Notes: generated by a model not told the origin, from the letters alone. A DNA stretch of 64,000 nucleotides from Paenibacillus phocaeensis (GCF_900021165.1 NZ_FCOQ01000021.1:2567-66566); one strand, 5' to 3'. Positions 9,368 to 18,737 are shown, counted from the stretch's first letter. Numbers and translations: made by a program.

Positions 9368-9958
9368 TTAATTCGCCGCATAGTACCGGCTTTGCTCATA
9401 CGCCAATGCGGTTCGGCGCGAATAGCAGTGTTGCTCTCGATACGTTTCGAGGCGCCCGCGGAACTCGAGCTGGAGCTGCGAGCAGTCGGAGAGATCGGAT
9501 GGGGTCGTTAATCTCGCGGCTTTATCCAACAGCTTGACCCCCGCTTCCTGAAATACGCGGCTCACGAACTCGGAACAGAAGTAGGAGTTCTCTCCGCCAA
9601 GCTCCATGTTGAGCACAACGCCCAATAACCCCAGAAAGTTGTAAGTGTAAAGTTCGTCGTGATCTTCGAAATTTTTCACGAAATTCCTCATACGCAAGTA
9701 GCTCTCCGCGCTAACCCTGTAGCTGTATACGGCGCAGTTCGCTTTTTCGAACACACCGCTGTGAATATCCTCCTTGACGAAGCCGCCGAAGATGGGAATG
9801 ACCGGATGTTTGCGTCCGAAGCTGTAGACCTCCCGCAGTTCGGAATCAAATGCGATGGAGGCGTGATTGTAAGGTGCACGGGTATAGAGTCCGATCATTT
9901 TGGCAACCCATGTCTTCGGATTGCTTAGCAGGACGTAAATTTTCATTTCATTGTTCAT
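9368..9958 (-). CDS. Permuted papain-like (YiiX/NlpC-P60 related) hydrolase
   Basis: A protein of about 196 residues with the permuted layout of YiiX-type papain-fold enzymes: an early His block NHASIAF (His32) and a late Cys block YFCSEFV (Cys128). There is no signal peptide, so it probably acts in the cytoplasm or at the membrane surface. Family members are amidases or peptidases; this substrate is unknown. ATG 9958 is chosen because GGTGGT sits six bases upstream. The frame could begin 15 bases earlier at 9973, but that codon would overlap this ribosome binding site. It is a single gene, convergent with the liv operon and divergent from the yesN-type regulator. Confidence 0.7.
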   Translation of the reverse strand: MNNEMKIYVLLSNPKTWVAKMIGLYTRAPYNHASIAFDSELREVYSFGRKHPVIPIFGGFVKEDIHSGVFEKANCAVYSYRVSAESYLRMRNFVKNFEDHDELYTYNFLGLLGVVLNMELGGENSYFCSEFVSRVFQEAGVKLLDKAARLTTPSDLSDCSQLQLEFRGRLETYREQHCYSRRTALAYEQSRYYAAN

Positions 9959-10103
9959 AAATTTGACCACCATTTAGAGTTGATGATAGTTCCTTTGGAT
10001 AATAACATGGTACTTGGTTTATGGGAATCCCAAAACGGACCGAAGGCGGAAAATTAACTGGACTAAGGTCTTGGTCCCTTCCCGCCTTTCGGTGTGACCG
10101 CAA

Positions 10104-10132
10104 TTTACTTTTGCGAACCGATAGGATAAAAT
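10104..10132 (+). promoter_or_regulatory. Sigma-A type promoter of the sugar-sensing operon
   Basis: TTTACT (10104-10109) and TAAAAT (10127-10132) are separated by exactly 17 bases and lie 39 bases before ATG 10171. Confidence 0.5.
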
Positions 10133-10170
10133 CGGGGGGAAATCAGGGCATAGAAGAGGATGGTCCATCG

Positions 10171-11838
10171 ATGTATAAGTTGATATTGGCCGATGACGAA
10201 GAAGACGTTCGGGAAGGCTTGCTAAGTCTGATCGATTGGGGAAGTCTGGGTTACGCCGTGATGGAGACGGCGGAGAACGGCAGGGAAGCGGCCGAGCTCG
10301 TTGAGAAGCATACGCCGGATGTCGTTGTGACGGATATTCAAATGCCGTTTATGAGCGGCTTGCAGCTCTCCGAGTGGATTCGTGAACAATACCCGGCGAC
10401 GAAAATTATCATTTTAACCGGTTATGAAGAGTTCGAATATGCGCAGAAGGCCATCCGTCTGGGCATCGACGAATATGTGTTGAAACCGTTTTCGGCGGGG
10501 GAGCTGGCTGAGATCCTGCAGAAGGTAAAATGGCAGCTGGATGAGGAAATGGCCGAGAAGGAAAATGTGCAGCTGTTAACCGAGCATTACCGCAAAAATC
10601 TGCCGATTCTGCAAAGCTTGTTCTTATCCTCGCTGGTCTCCCGGCGGCTGCAGGAGGCCGAGATTCGCGAGAAATGCGAGCACTACGACCTGAACCTGAG
10701 CGGTGACCGTTATCTGGTATCCGCGATCCGTATCGATTCGGCGGCAGTCCGGCGGGAACCGGGCGGGACAGGGGAATTCGAGAGCGGAAGGTCGTCGTCG
10801 GTTTCCTTGAAGGATACGAACGATACCCAACTGCAGCTGTTCGCCGTATTTAACATTGCCGAGGAAATCGTCCGGCTCCATCCGGGAGATCGGGCGTTCA
10901 TTCATCATGACGAAGTCGTGATTCTCAGCCTTGCCGAGCCTAACCTGAAGGATCAACTGGCTGAACGAACGCTGCAATTATTGGAGGAAATCCGCTTTAG
11001 CGTGGAGCGTTTCCTTAAGCTGACGGTGACGATTGGCGCCGGTTCGGAAGTGGAGCATCTCAGCGAGCTTGCCAGCTCCTATGAGGAGGCCGTGAAGGCG
11101 CTGGACTACCGCGTAATTCTCGGCGGCAATAAAGTCATTTGGATTGAAGATGTGGAAACGCGGCAAACGGTACCCTTGTCTATGGACGAGCTTAAAGAAA
11201 AGGAGCTGGTCCGTTGCCTGAAAGTCGGCAGCGATCAAGAGTTGACCTCTCTGTTGGAGGAGCTATTCTCGGCATTGGCTGACAGTAAGGCATCCTATCA
11301 GGATTTTCAGGTGTATCTGCTCGAGATGTTGACGGGAGTGATCAAGGTCGCCAAGGACGTTCACGTTGATCTCGACAAATTGTTTGGTGAAGGGGCCGGC
11401 TTCTTGGGGGAGTTCGTTAAATTCTCGCATGCCGATGAAGCGAAGGCTTGGTTCCTGGACGTCTGCATGAAGCTGAAGCACTCGATCGCCACCGACCGGC
11501 AATCGAGCTACAACAAGCTGGTGGACGAAGCGAAGGAATACATTTTAGCCCATTACGGAGACCATGAGATCTCCATCGCCAAGGTATGCCAGCACTTGCA
11601 TATCAGTACCGGATACTTCAGCAACATCTTCAAGAAAGAGACGAAGACCACCTTTGTTAACTATTTAATGGGCGTGCGGATGGATGCCGCGCAGGACTTG
11701 CTCGCGACGACGGATTTGAAGGCTTTTGAGATCGCCGAGCGCGTTGGATTTGCCGATCCGAACTACTTTAGCTTTTGCTTCCGCAAAAAATTCGGCATTT
11801 CCCCGAAAGAGTACCGCTCCGGAGCGAGAAGCTCATGA
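10171..11838 (+). CDS. YesN-type response regulator with AraC DNA-binding domain
   Basis: Response regulator of about 555 residues. Residues 1-120 form the receiver, with acidic pocket ADDEED, phosphoacceptor Asp55 in VVVTDIQMP, the Thr in ILTGY and the Lys in YVLKPFS. A long middle segment follows, then a C-terminal AraC/XylS double helix-turn-helix with HISTGYFSNIFKKE and FADPNYFSFCFRKKFG. ATG 10171 starts exactly at the receiver; the frame extends upstream to 10021 but that part shows no homology. The stop overlaps the kinase start (ATGA). Relatives paired with LytS/YesM kinases activate sugar-transport operons. The inferred target here is the mglBAC promoter at 14732-14793. Confidence 0.93.
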   Translation: MYKLILADDEEDVREGLLSLIDWGSLGYAVMETAENGREAAELVEKHTPDVVVTDIQMPFMSGLQLSEWIREQYPATKIIILTGYEEFEYAQKAIRLGIDEYVLKPFSAGELAEILQKVKWQLDEEMAEKENVQLLTEHYRKNLPILQSLFLSSLVSRRLQEAEIREKCEHYDLNLSGDRYLVSAIRIDSAAVRREPGGTGEFESGRSSSVSLKDTNDTQLQLFAVFNIAEEIVRLHPGDRAFIHHDEVVILSLAEPNLKDQLAERTLQLLEEIRFSVERFLKLTVTIGAGSEVEHLSELASSYEEAVKALDYRVILGGNKVIWIEDVETRQTVPLSMDELKEKELVRCLKVGSDQELTSLLEELFSALADSKASYQDFQVYLLEMLTGVIKVAKDVHVDLDKLFGEGAGFLGEFVKFSHADEAKAWFLDVCMKLKHSIATDRQSSYNKLVDEAKEYILAHYGDHEISIAKVCQHLHISTGYFSNIFKKETKTTFVNYLMGVRMDAAQDLLATTDLKAFEIAERVGFADPNYFSFCFRKKFGISPKEYRSGARSS

Positions 11839-13625
11839 AGCTGTGGCGTTCCGTCAAGCGGCTGCTTCAAGGATTCCATGTGCGGAACATCCAGGTGCTC
11901 ATCTCCGTTTCTTCTCTCGCGGTTACCGTGCTGGCGGTTGTGCTGGTCACCAGCTTGCTCTACAACCGCTTCTCCCAGGCTGCGGAAGACAATGCCTACT
12001 TAAGCCTGGAGCAAATCATCGAGCAGGTCCATTCGAATCTGGAGCTGTACGTCAGCGGGATGCAGGATATTTTTGATCTGGTCGAGCAGAAAATTGCCGT
12101 AGTCCCGGATCTGCCTACGAACGATCAACTCGGAGAGCAGCTGGAGACCGTGCTTAGTACGCGGGAGGACTTGGTATCCATGGCGCTGTTTACCGAGGAC
12201 GGGGAACTGGTGCGCAATGTGCCGTCGATCCCGATGCGGCAAAACACGCGGCTTCAGGAGCAATTGTGGTTCGAATCCGCGATGGAGAACCCCGGGAAGC
12301 TGCAGTTTACGCCGCCGCATATCCAGAACCTGTTCAAGTGGCAGTACCGCTGGGTCGTTTCCATGAGCAAGACGGTAACCTACCGGGAGCAAGGCAAGCT
12401 GAAGCAAGGCGTATTGGCGATCGATATCAACTTCCGCACCATCGATGAACTTAGCGGCCGCATCAGCTTGGGCAAGAAGGGGTACGTGTACATCATCGAC
12501 GCCGTGGGAAATATCGTATACCATCCGCAGCAACAGCTGATTTATGCGGGATTAAAGTACGAAAATCTGGAGCCGGTGCTCAATTACGCCTATGGGCGTT
12601 ATTTTGACGAGTCGGACGGGGAGCAACGGATCATCACCATCCAGACCGTCAAGCCGGCCGGATGGAAAATCGTCGGGGTTGCTTATGCCGATGAATTTTT
12701 GACGACCAAAAGGGAAGTGGGCAACTTCTTGTCCTGGTTTCTGCCTCTCGCGATCGCCATCATCCTGGTCATCAGCATTTATGTCTCGGCCCGGATCTCC
12801 CAGCCGATCCGCAGGCTGGAACGCTCTGTTCAGATGGTGGAACGCGGGGATTTTGGAACAAATGTCTATGTGAGCGGCGCTTATGAGGTTGAACAGCTGT
12901 CCAAACGGTTTAACCTGATGCTGCGCCGGATTCGCGAGCTGATGGATCAAATCATCCAGGAGCAGGAAGCCAAGCGGAGAAGCGAGCTCGACGTCCTGCA
13001 GTCGCAGATCAATCCGCATTTCCTCTATAATACGTTGAATTCGGTTACCAGGCTGGCGGAACTGGGGCGAAACGAGGAGGTCGTCACGACGATTACGTCG
13101 TTGTCGCGGTTTTTCCGAATCAGCTTAAGCAAGGGGAACCATATTATCAGCGTGCAGGAGGAGTTGGAGCATGTCCGGCACTATTTAATTATCCAGACCA
13201 TTCGGTTCAAGAACAAGTTTCGCTATGATATCCGGGCCGATGAAGCTGCGCTGAGATGCTCAACCCTAAAACTAATCTTGCAGCCGCTGGTCGAAAACGC
13301 GATTCATCACGGGATCGAAAAATCGGCGGAAGCGGGATTCATCCTTGTGGAGGCTCGTCTGGAAGGGGACAACCTCGTCTTCCGCATCCAGGACAACGGC
13401 ATAGGCATGTCGCCGGAGAAGGTGGAGCAGTTGCTTAGCGGAACCCTGCGCAGCGAAAGCGGGTCGGGGGTTGGCGTACGCAACGTGCAGGAGCGCATAG
13501 CCCTGTATTACGGCGCTGGCTACGGGCTTCATTTCGACAGCGAACCGGAAGAAGGCACGACGGTGACGATTACGATTCCGGCCGTACAGCCGGAGAAACT
13601 GGAACAAGGCGGGGAGGAGGCATGA
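11835..13625 (+). CDS. LytS/YesM-type sensor histidine kinase
   Basis: Membrane sensor kinase of about 596 residues. It has one helix near residues 18-40, an extracellular sensory (dCache-like) domain to about residue 300, a second helix, a HAMP linker (RISQPIRRLERSVQMVERGDFG), the His_kinase phosphoacceptor block QSQINPHFLYNTLNSV, and an HATPase domain with LVENAIHHGI, IQDNGIGM and GVGVRNVQERI. ATG 11835 overlaps the regulator stop and has GGAGCGAG upstream. The downstream lipoprotein gene overlaps its stop. This matches the three-component organisation described for XylFII-LytS-YesN in Clostridium, where a binding protein presents sugar to the kinase. Confidence 0.93.
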   Translation: MKLWRSVKRLLQGFHVRNIQVLISVSSLAVTVLAVVLVTSLLYNRFSQAAEDNAYLSLEQIIEQVHSNLELYVSGMQDIFDLVEQKIAVVPDLPTNDQLGEQLETVLSTREDLVSMALFTEDGELVRNVPSIPMRQNTRLQEQLWFESAMENPGKLQFTPPHIQNLFKWQYRWVVSMSKTVTYREQGKLKQGVLAIDINFRTIDELSGRISLGKKGYVYIIDAVGNIVYHPQQQLIYAGLKYENLEPVLNYAYGRYFDESDGEQRIITIQTVKPAGWKIVGVAYADEFLTTKREVGNFLSWFLPLAIAIILVISIYVSARISQPIRRLERSVQMVERGDFGTNVYVSGAYEVEQLSKRFNLMLRRIRELMDQIIQEQEAKRRSELDVLQSQINPHFLYNTLNSVTRLAELGRNEEVVTTITSLSRFFRISLSKGNHIISVQEELEHVRHYLIIQTIRFKNKFRYDIRADEAALRCSTLKLILQPLVENAIHHGIEKSAEAGFILVEARLEGDNLVFRIQDNGIGMSPEKVEQLLSGTLRSESGSGVGVRNVQERIALYYGAGYGLHFDSEPEEGTTVTITIPAVQPEKLEQGGEEA

Positions 13626-14614
13626 TGCCTAAAATGCCCAAGTGCACAAGCCTGGCTTCCTTGGCGTTGACGGCGGGGCTGCTGGCTATATTGCTGTCCT
13701 CTTGCGGCGGCCCCGGCAGCGGAGGGAATAATCAGCAGGTCACTGATGTGGATATGATCGTCAAGATGGACCATGGGGACTACTGGAAGACAACCAAGCT
13801 CGGCGCGGAGGTTGCGGCCAAGGAATACAATGTACGGTTGAATTTTCTCGCGCCCGAGAATGAAAATGATGTCGAAGGGCAGATTCGCCTGATGGAGGAA
13901 TCTATCGAGCGGCGTCCGGATGCCATTATTTTGGCCGCTTCCGATTACGAAGCGCTGGGTCAGGTGACGGACCGGACGTCCTATTATGACATCCCGGTCG
14001 TTTCGATGGATTCGGAGGTGGCCTCGACCAAGGTGAAAACCTTTGTAGGCACCAACAACTACGAAGCCGGGCAGAAGGCGGCCGAACGACTGGTCGAGTT
14101 AACCGGGCCGGATAGCGAAATCGGGATCATCAATTTCGTGAAGGGCGCCCGTAACGCGAACCAGCGCGAAGAAGGCTTCCTTGACTACATTGCCCGGTTT
14201 CCCGGCGTCCGAGTTGTCGATATTCAATACTGCGGTTCGGACGAAACGCTTGCGTACACGTTGACTGCAGAAATGCTGGAGCGATTCCCGGATTTGGACG
14301 GCATCGTGTCGCTCAGTGCCGAATCCTCGATCGGTGCCGGCCGCGCCGTTGACGAGCTTGGCTACGGCGGTAAGGTGAAGATGATCGCTTTCGATAATCC
14401 GCCGGAAATGCTTGAGCTCCTGCAGGAGGAGAAGGTGCAGGCCATGGTCGTGCAAAATCCGTTCAACAACGGGTACATGGCGGTCGCAGCCGCCGTTCAG
14501 GCAGCCCGCGGCGAGAAGCTGGAGGATCGCATCCCGACGGATACGAAGCTGATCGATCTGAACAATATGCTGTGGCCTGAAAATCAGAAACTGCTGTTCC
14601 CCTTCGTGAAGTAG
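13622..14614 (+). CDS. Sugar-binding lipoprotein, probable sensor partner of the kinase
   Basis: Periplasmic-binding-fold type I (RbsB/XylF-like) protein of 330 residues with a signal peptide and lipobox LLSSC, so it is membrane-anchored outside the cell. Ligand-pocket family features such as DMIVKMDHGDYW and GTNNYEAGQKAAERL are present. The start ATG overlaps the kinase stop, with GGGGAGGAGG upstream. It has no adjacent permease or ATPase of its own, because a second binding protein heads the mgl operon. Coupling to the kinase argues for a sensory rather than a transport role, as for XylFII in Clostridium. The sugar is unknown; galactose, glucose or a pentose are candidates. Confidence 0.88.
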   Translation: MMPKMPKCTSLASLALTAGLLAILLSSCGGPGSGGNNQQVTDVDMIVKMDHGDYWKTTKLGAEVAAKEYNVRLNFLAPENENDVEGQIRLMEESIERRPDAIILAASDYEALGQVTDRTSYYDIPVVSMDSEVASTKVKTFVGTNNYEAGQKAAERLVELTGPDSEIGIINFVKGARNANQREEGFLDYIARFPGVRVVDIQYCGSDETLAYTLTAEMLERFPDLDGIVSLSAESSIGAGRAVDELGYGGKVKMIAFDNPPEMLELLQEEKVQAMVVQNPFNNGYMAVAAAVQAARGEKLEDRIPTDTKLIDLNNMLWPENQKLLFPFVK

Positions 14615-14630
14615 GGGTGCGGCGTTAATG

Positions 14631-14680
14631 AGCAAACAGCAAGTGGGATCCGGCGAGTTCGGAACGCTTGCTGTTTTGCT
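14631..14680 (+). terminator. Hairpin between the sensor operon and mglB
   Basis: AGCAAACAGCAAG and CTTGCTGTTTTGCT can pair (about 13 bp, one bulge) around a 20-base loop. No continuous T-run follows, so termination may be weak. Confidence 0.35.
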
Positions 14681-14731
14681 GTTTGTGGCTTTAAGCTGCA
14701 TGGATCTATAAAGATTCAAAGGGACCTCATC

Positions 14732-14762
14732 AGAATTTTGATAGAAACACCTTAGAATTTTG
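14732..14762 (+). promoter_or_regulatory. Direct repeat, candidate YesN-regulator operator for mglB
   Basis: AGAATTTTG occurs at 14732-14740 and again at 14754-14762, 22 bases apart (two helical turns, same face). The second copy ends two bases before the -35 box. This is the usual arrangement for an AraC-type activator. Binding by the regulator at 10171 is inferred. Confidence 0.55.
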
Positions 14763-14764
14763 GA

Positions 14765-14793
14765 TTCGCAAGCGGCGAAAAACCAGGCATAAT
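14765..14793 (+). promoter_or_regulatory. mglB promoter
   Basis: TTCGCA and CATAAT are separated by 17 bases and lie 57 bases upstream of the mglB start. The poor -35 is consistent with a promoter that needs an activator. Confidence 0.55.
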
Positions 14794-14849
14794 GAAACCG
14801 TATCCAAGCGGATAACTTACAGAAATACATTTTTCAGGAGGTCAAAGAT

Positions 14850-15887
14850 ATGAAGAAAATAACGACAGTTATGCTTGCTGCGGCAATGCTGGGGGCGACG
14901 ATGGTAGGCTGCTCCAATGGCGGGGATAAAGAGAGCAGCGGAGGAAATGGAGGATCGACACCGAACGTAGGCGTGGCGATTTACAAATTTGACGATACGT
15001 TTATGACGGGCGTACGGAACTCGATTGAGAAGAACGCGGACGGGATCGCCAAAGTCGATATCGTAGACAGCCAAAACTCGCAGCCGACGCAAAACGACAA
15101 AATCGACTTGTTCTTAACGAAGAAGATCAACGCATTGATCGTCAACCCGGTTGACCGGACGGCAGCCGGCGTTATTATCGACAAAGCGCAAGCCAAAGAT
15201 ACGCCGGTGGTGTTCTTGAACCGCGAACCGTTGCCGGAAGATATGAAGAAATGGGATAAAGTGTACTACGTTGGTGCGAAAGCCGAAGAATCCGGTACGC
15301 TGTCCGGACAAATCATCGTTGACTACTGGAAAGCCAATCCGGACGCGGACAAGAATGGCGACGGCGTTCTGCAATACGTCATGCTGAAAGGCGAACCGGG
15401 ACACCAAGACGCTGAGCTGCGCACGCAATATTCGATCCAAGCGATCGAAGATGCCGGCATCAAGGTTGAGAAAGTGGCTGAAGACACCGCAATGTGGGAT
15501 CGCGTAAAAGGTCAAGAGAAAATGGCGGCCTTCCTGGCGGCTAACGGCGACAAAATCGAAGCCGTCCTTGCGAACAACGATGACATGGCCCTCGGCGCAA
15601 TCGAAGCTTTGAAAGCTGCCGGATACTTCACGGGCGACAAATACATGCCGGTTGTCGGCGTAGATGCTACGGCCCCTGCAATTCAAGCACTGGAGCAAGG
15701 CACGATGCTGGGCACGGTTCTGAACGATGCTGAAAACCAAGGGAAAGCGGCAGTTACGCTGGCTTCCTTGCTTGCGAAAGGCGAAGCGATCAGCAAAGAC
15801 AGCGTAGGCTTCGATATTACCGACAACCAATATGTGTGGATTCCTTACCAAAAAGTAACGAAGGAAAACGCTGCTGACTTTAAATAA
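14850..15887 (+). CDS. mglB: Galactose/methyl-galactoside-type binding lipoprotein MglB
   Basis: Extracellular sugar-binding protein of 345 residues. The signal peptide ends in lipobox MVGC. The mature protein follows MglB, including the EF-hand-like calcium loop DKNGDGVLQ found in galactose/glucose-binding proteins, and pocket segments such as ANNDDMALGAIEAL and GVDATAPAIQAL. AGGAGG lies nine bases upstream of ATG 14850. It heads mglBAC and is followed by an internal terminator that probably lets the binding protein be made in excess. Galactose, glucose or beta-methylgalactoside are the likely ligands by family; specificity is not proven. Confidence 0.92.
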   Translation: MKKITTVMLAAAMLGATMVGCSNGGDKESSGGNGGSTPNVGVAIYKFDDTFMTGVRNSIEKNADGIAKVDIVDSQNSQPTQNDKIDLFLTKKINALIVNPVDRTAAGVIIDKAQAKDTPVVFLNREPLPEDMKKWDKVYYVGAKAEESGTLSGQIIVDYWKANPDADKNGDGVLQYVMLKGEPGHQDAELRTQYSIQAIEDAGIKVEKVAEDTAMWDRVKGQEKMAAFLAANGDKIEAVLANNDDMALGAIEALKAAGYFTGDKYMPVVGVDATAPAIQALEQGTMLGTVLNDAENQGKAAVTLASLLAKGEAISKDSVGFDITDNQYVWIPYQKVTKENAADFK

Positions 15888-15941
15888 GAGCTCGGCAAAC
15901 AGGGAATCAGCAGGACTTCTCATATTCGCAAGGACAAAAAT

Positions 15942-15983
15942 GGGAGGTTCGATGCCGAAGGCTGCGGACCTCCCCGGTTTTTT
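15942..15983 (+). terminator. Attenuating terminator between mglB and mglA
   Basis: A 10-bp stem (15942-15951 with 15965-15974, one G-U pair) with a 13-base loop is followed by CGG and TTTTTT. It lies inside the operon and would reduce mglA/mglC message relative to mglB. Confidence 0.75.
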
Positions 15984-16057
15984 CGCGAGGGATTGGAATA
16001 CCGGAGGAAACTATGCTGTGCCTCTAAAGCGAAAGAAATGATCAGGGGGCGAAAACA

Positions 16058-17563
16058 ATGTCTGAATTTATGCTCGAAATGAAGGGTATTACCAAGGAGT
16101 TCCCCGGCGTTAAAGCGCTTGACGGTGTAACGCTGCAGGTTAGACCGGGAACCGTACATGCCCTGATGGGCGAGAACGGGGCCGGCAAATCAACGCTGAT
16201 GAAGTGCCTGTTCGGCATTTACAAACCGGACGGCGGTGAAATTATCCTGAACGGTCAAAAGGCGGAAATCAACAGTTCCAGCGATGCACTGAAGCTTGGG
16301 GTTTCGATGATTCACCAGGAGTTGCATCCGGTACCTTTCCGCAATGTCATGGAAAATATCTGGCTCGGACGGTTCCCGATGAAAGGTTGGGGTCCTTTCC
16401 AATTCGTTGATCATAAGAAGATGTTCAAGGACACGGAAGAGCTGTTTAAAGAATTAGATATCGATTTGGAGCCGGCAACGATTGTCGGCAAGCTGTCCGT
16501 TTCGAAAATCCAGTCGATCGAGATCGCTAAAGCGGTATCGTTCAACTCGCAGATTATCGTCATGGATGAACCGACCTCCTCGTTAACGAGCGTTGAGGTC
16601 GAGCACTTGTTCCGGATCATTGGTGACTTGAAGAAGCGCGGGGTCTCGATCATTTACATCTCGCACAAAATGGAGGAAATCCTGCGGATCTCCGACGATG
16701 TGACGATCATGCGCGACGGCAAGAAGATCGGCACCTGGCCGGCCGCGGAAATGACCACCGATCTCATTATCTCCAAAATGGTCGGCCGCGATCTGACGCA
16801 GCGGTTCCCGGATCGCCATAACCAGCCGAACGGCGTCATTTTGAAGGTGGATAAGCTGACGTCAAGCAATCCGAAATCGTTTAAGGAGGTTTCCTTCGAG
16901 CTGCGGAAAGGGGAGATCCTGGGGGTCGGCGGCCTGGTTGGAGCCCAGCGTACCGAGTTGATCGAAGCGTTGTTTGGCCTTCGTGAAATTCAGTCAGGCA
17001 CCATCTCGATTAACGGTAAAGTGGTGAAGATCCGAAGCGCCGGCGATGCGAAAAAGCACGGATTGGCATTGCTGACGGAGGAACGCCGCACAACCGGTAT
17101 TTTTCCGGTATTATCCGTACATGAGAATGCCGCTATCGCCAACCTGGATCGATATGTGACGCCTTATGGTTTGCTGAATGAACGGAAGAAAAAAGCGGAA
17201 GCCAACCAGATGGTCGAGAAGCTGCGCACCAAAACGCCGTCACCAAAAACGCTGATCATGAACCTTTCCGGCGGGAATCAGCAAAAGGTTCTGCTTGCAC
17301 GCTGGCTGCTCACCGAACCGGAAATTTTACTGCTGGACGAACCGACGCGCGGGATTGACGTCGGGGCAAAATACGAAATTTATTCCATTATTGCGGATTT
17401 GGCACAGCAAGGCAAAAGCATCATCATGATTTCATCCGAGATGCCTGAACTGCTTGGGATGTCCGACCGTGTCATGGTAATGTCCGAAGGCCGTCTTACG
17501 GGAATCGTGGATGGAGACAAGGCTACGGAAGAAGAAATTATGCGTCTGGCAGCCCAGCACTAA
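16058..17563 (+). CDS. mglA: Galactose/methyl-galactoside ABC transporter ATPase MglA
   Basis: Double-ATPase protein of 501 residues, the normal length for MglA/RbsA. The N-terminal domain has Walker A GENGAGKSTLMK, a conserved IHQELHPVP block, signature LSVSKIQSIEIAKA and Walker B IIVMDEPTSSL. The C-terminal domain has the family's degenerate P-loop (GVGGLVGAQRTEL), signature LSGGNQQKVLLARWL and Walker B ILLLDEPTRGIDVG. It powers sugar import with MglB and MglC. The start follows a run of G residues (CAGGGGG) at good spacing, and mglC begins 24 bases after the stop. Confidence 0.95.
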   Translation: MSEFMLEMKGITKEFPGVKALDGVTLQVRPGTVHALMGENGAGKSTLMKCLFGIYKPDGGEIILNGQKAEINSSSDALKLGVSMIHQELHPVPFRNVMENIWLGRFPMKGWGPFQFVDHKKMFKDTEELFKELDIDLEPATIVGKLSVSKIQSIEIAKAVSFNSQIIVMDEPTSSLTSVEVEHLFRIIGDLKKRGVSIIYISHKMEEILRISDDVTIMRDGKKIGTWPAAEMTTDLIISKMVGRDLTQRFPDRHNQPNGVILKVDKLTSSNPKSFKEVSFELRKGEILGVGGLVGAQRTELIEALFGLREIQSGTISINGKVVKIRSAGDAKKHGLALLTEERRTTGIFPVLSVHENAAIANLDRYVTPYGLLNERKKKAEANQMVEKLRTKTPSPKTLIMNLSGGNQQKVLLARWLLTEPEILLLDEPTRGIDVGAKYEIYSIIADLAQQGKSIIMISSEMPELLGMSDRVMVMSEGRLTGIVDGDKATEEEIMRLAAQH

Positions 17564-17586
17564 GGGATTTGAAGGAGGAGAAAATC

Positions 17587-18597
17587 ATGAATACGAAGAG
17601 AATTCAAAGTTTTGTGACTGAAAATGCCATTTATATCGTTTTGGCCGTGCTGCTTGTCGGCATCGCCGTGTATGACCCCAGTTTTATCGGACTAAATACG
17701 TTGCGTGATATCTTGATTCAATCGTCTACTCGGGTCATTATCGCACTGGGGGTTGCCTTTATCCTGATTACGGGCGGTACGGACTTGTCCGCCGGCCGGA
17801 TGGTCGGGTTGACGGCAGTCGTGTCCGCTTCCATGCTGCAAGAGGCCGACTACGCTCGCCGTTTCTTCCCGAATTTGCCGGAGCTTCCGCTGTTCGTACC
17901 GATCTTGATCGCCATCGCAGTGGGCTTGCTCTTCGGCCTGATTAACGGGATCATCGTATCCAAGTTCAAGGTTCCGCCGTTTATCGCCACGTTGGGCACG
18001 ATGGTTGCGATCTACGGGATTAACTCCCTGTACTTTGATACGGAACCGAACCAATCCCAGCCGATCGGCGGATTGCGCGGCGACTTTACAACGCTGGGTT
18101 CGGGAGCATTGTTCAAGAATTGGGATTTCTCGATTCCTTATATCGTAATTATCGCGATTGTTGTCTGTGCGATCGTATGGGTGATGTTCAACAAGACCCG
18201 GCTGGGCAAGAACATGTATGCCATCGGCGGGAACGAACAAGCCGCGAAGGTGTCCGGGATTAATGTTACTAAATATTTGATTCTCATTTACTCCATTGCC
18301 GGAGCTTTGTACGGCTTGGCCGGCGTGCTGGAAGCAGCCAGAACGGGCGGTGCGACCAATAACTACGGGAATATGTACGAGCTGGACGCGATCGCAGCCT
18401 GCGTTGTGGGCGGAGTCTCTACGACCGGCGGGATCGGGACCGTTCCGGGCATCATGGCCGGCGTGCTGATCTTTACGGTTATCAACTACGGTCTGACCTT
18501 TGTTGGTGTAGGTCCTTACTGGCAGCAAATTATCAAAGGGGCCATTATCGTTGCGGCGGTTGCGTTCGATATGCGCAAATACGCAACCAAGAAATAA
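17587..18597 (+). CDS. mglC: Galactose/methyl-galactoside ABC transporter permease MglC
   Basis: Membrane permease of 336 residues with about eight to ten hydrophobic segments. Family motifs include ALGVAFILITGGTDLSAGRMVGL, FIATLGTMVAIYG, the cytoplasmic YAIGGNEQAAKVSGINV and AIAACVVGGVSTTGGIGTVPG. ATG 17587 is chosen because GGAGGAG is six bases upstream; the frame could extend 18 bases further to TTG 17569. It is the last gene of mglBAC and is followed by a compact terminator. Function is by family: the sugar channel partner of MglA and MglB. Confidence 0.95.
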   Translation: MNTKRIQSFVTENAIYIVLAVLLVGIAVYDPSFIGLNTLRDILIQSSTRVIIALGVAFILITGGTDLSAGRMVGLTAVVSASMLQEADYARRFFPNLPELPLFVPILIAIAVGLLFGLINGIIVSKFKVPPFIATLGTMVAIYGINSLYFDTEPNQSQPIGGLRGDFTTLGSGALFKNWDFSIPYIVIIAIVVCAIVWVMFNKTRLGKNMYAIGGNEQAAKVSGINVTKYLILIYSIAGALYGLAGVLEAARTGGATNNYGNMYELDAIAACVVGGVSTTGGIGTVPGIMAGVLIFTVINYGLTFVGVGPYWQQIIKGAIIVAAVAFDMRKYATKK

Positions 18598-18620
18598 TCT
18601 CTACAATAGGACTTTTAGAG

Positions 18621-18646
18621 GGGCGGCTCATTGAGCTGCCCTTTTT
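18621..18646 (+). terminator. Terminator of the mgl operon
   Basis: A 9-bp stem (18621-18629 with 18633-18641, one G-U pair), a three-base loop and five T residues. Confidence 0.9.
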
Positions 18647-18737
18647 CCATTTTTTGAGCAGGCGGAATTTCGTGAAATATGTTAAAATGTGACAAGAAAC
18701 GGCAATACGGGAAAAAGGCTGGGAGGAGCTCACCGCC

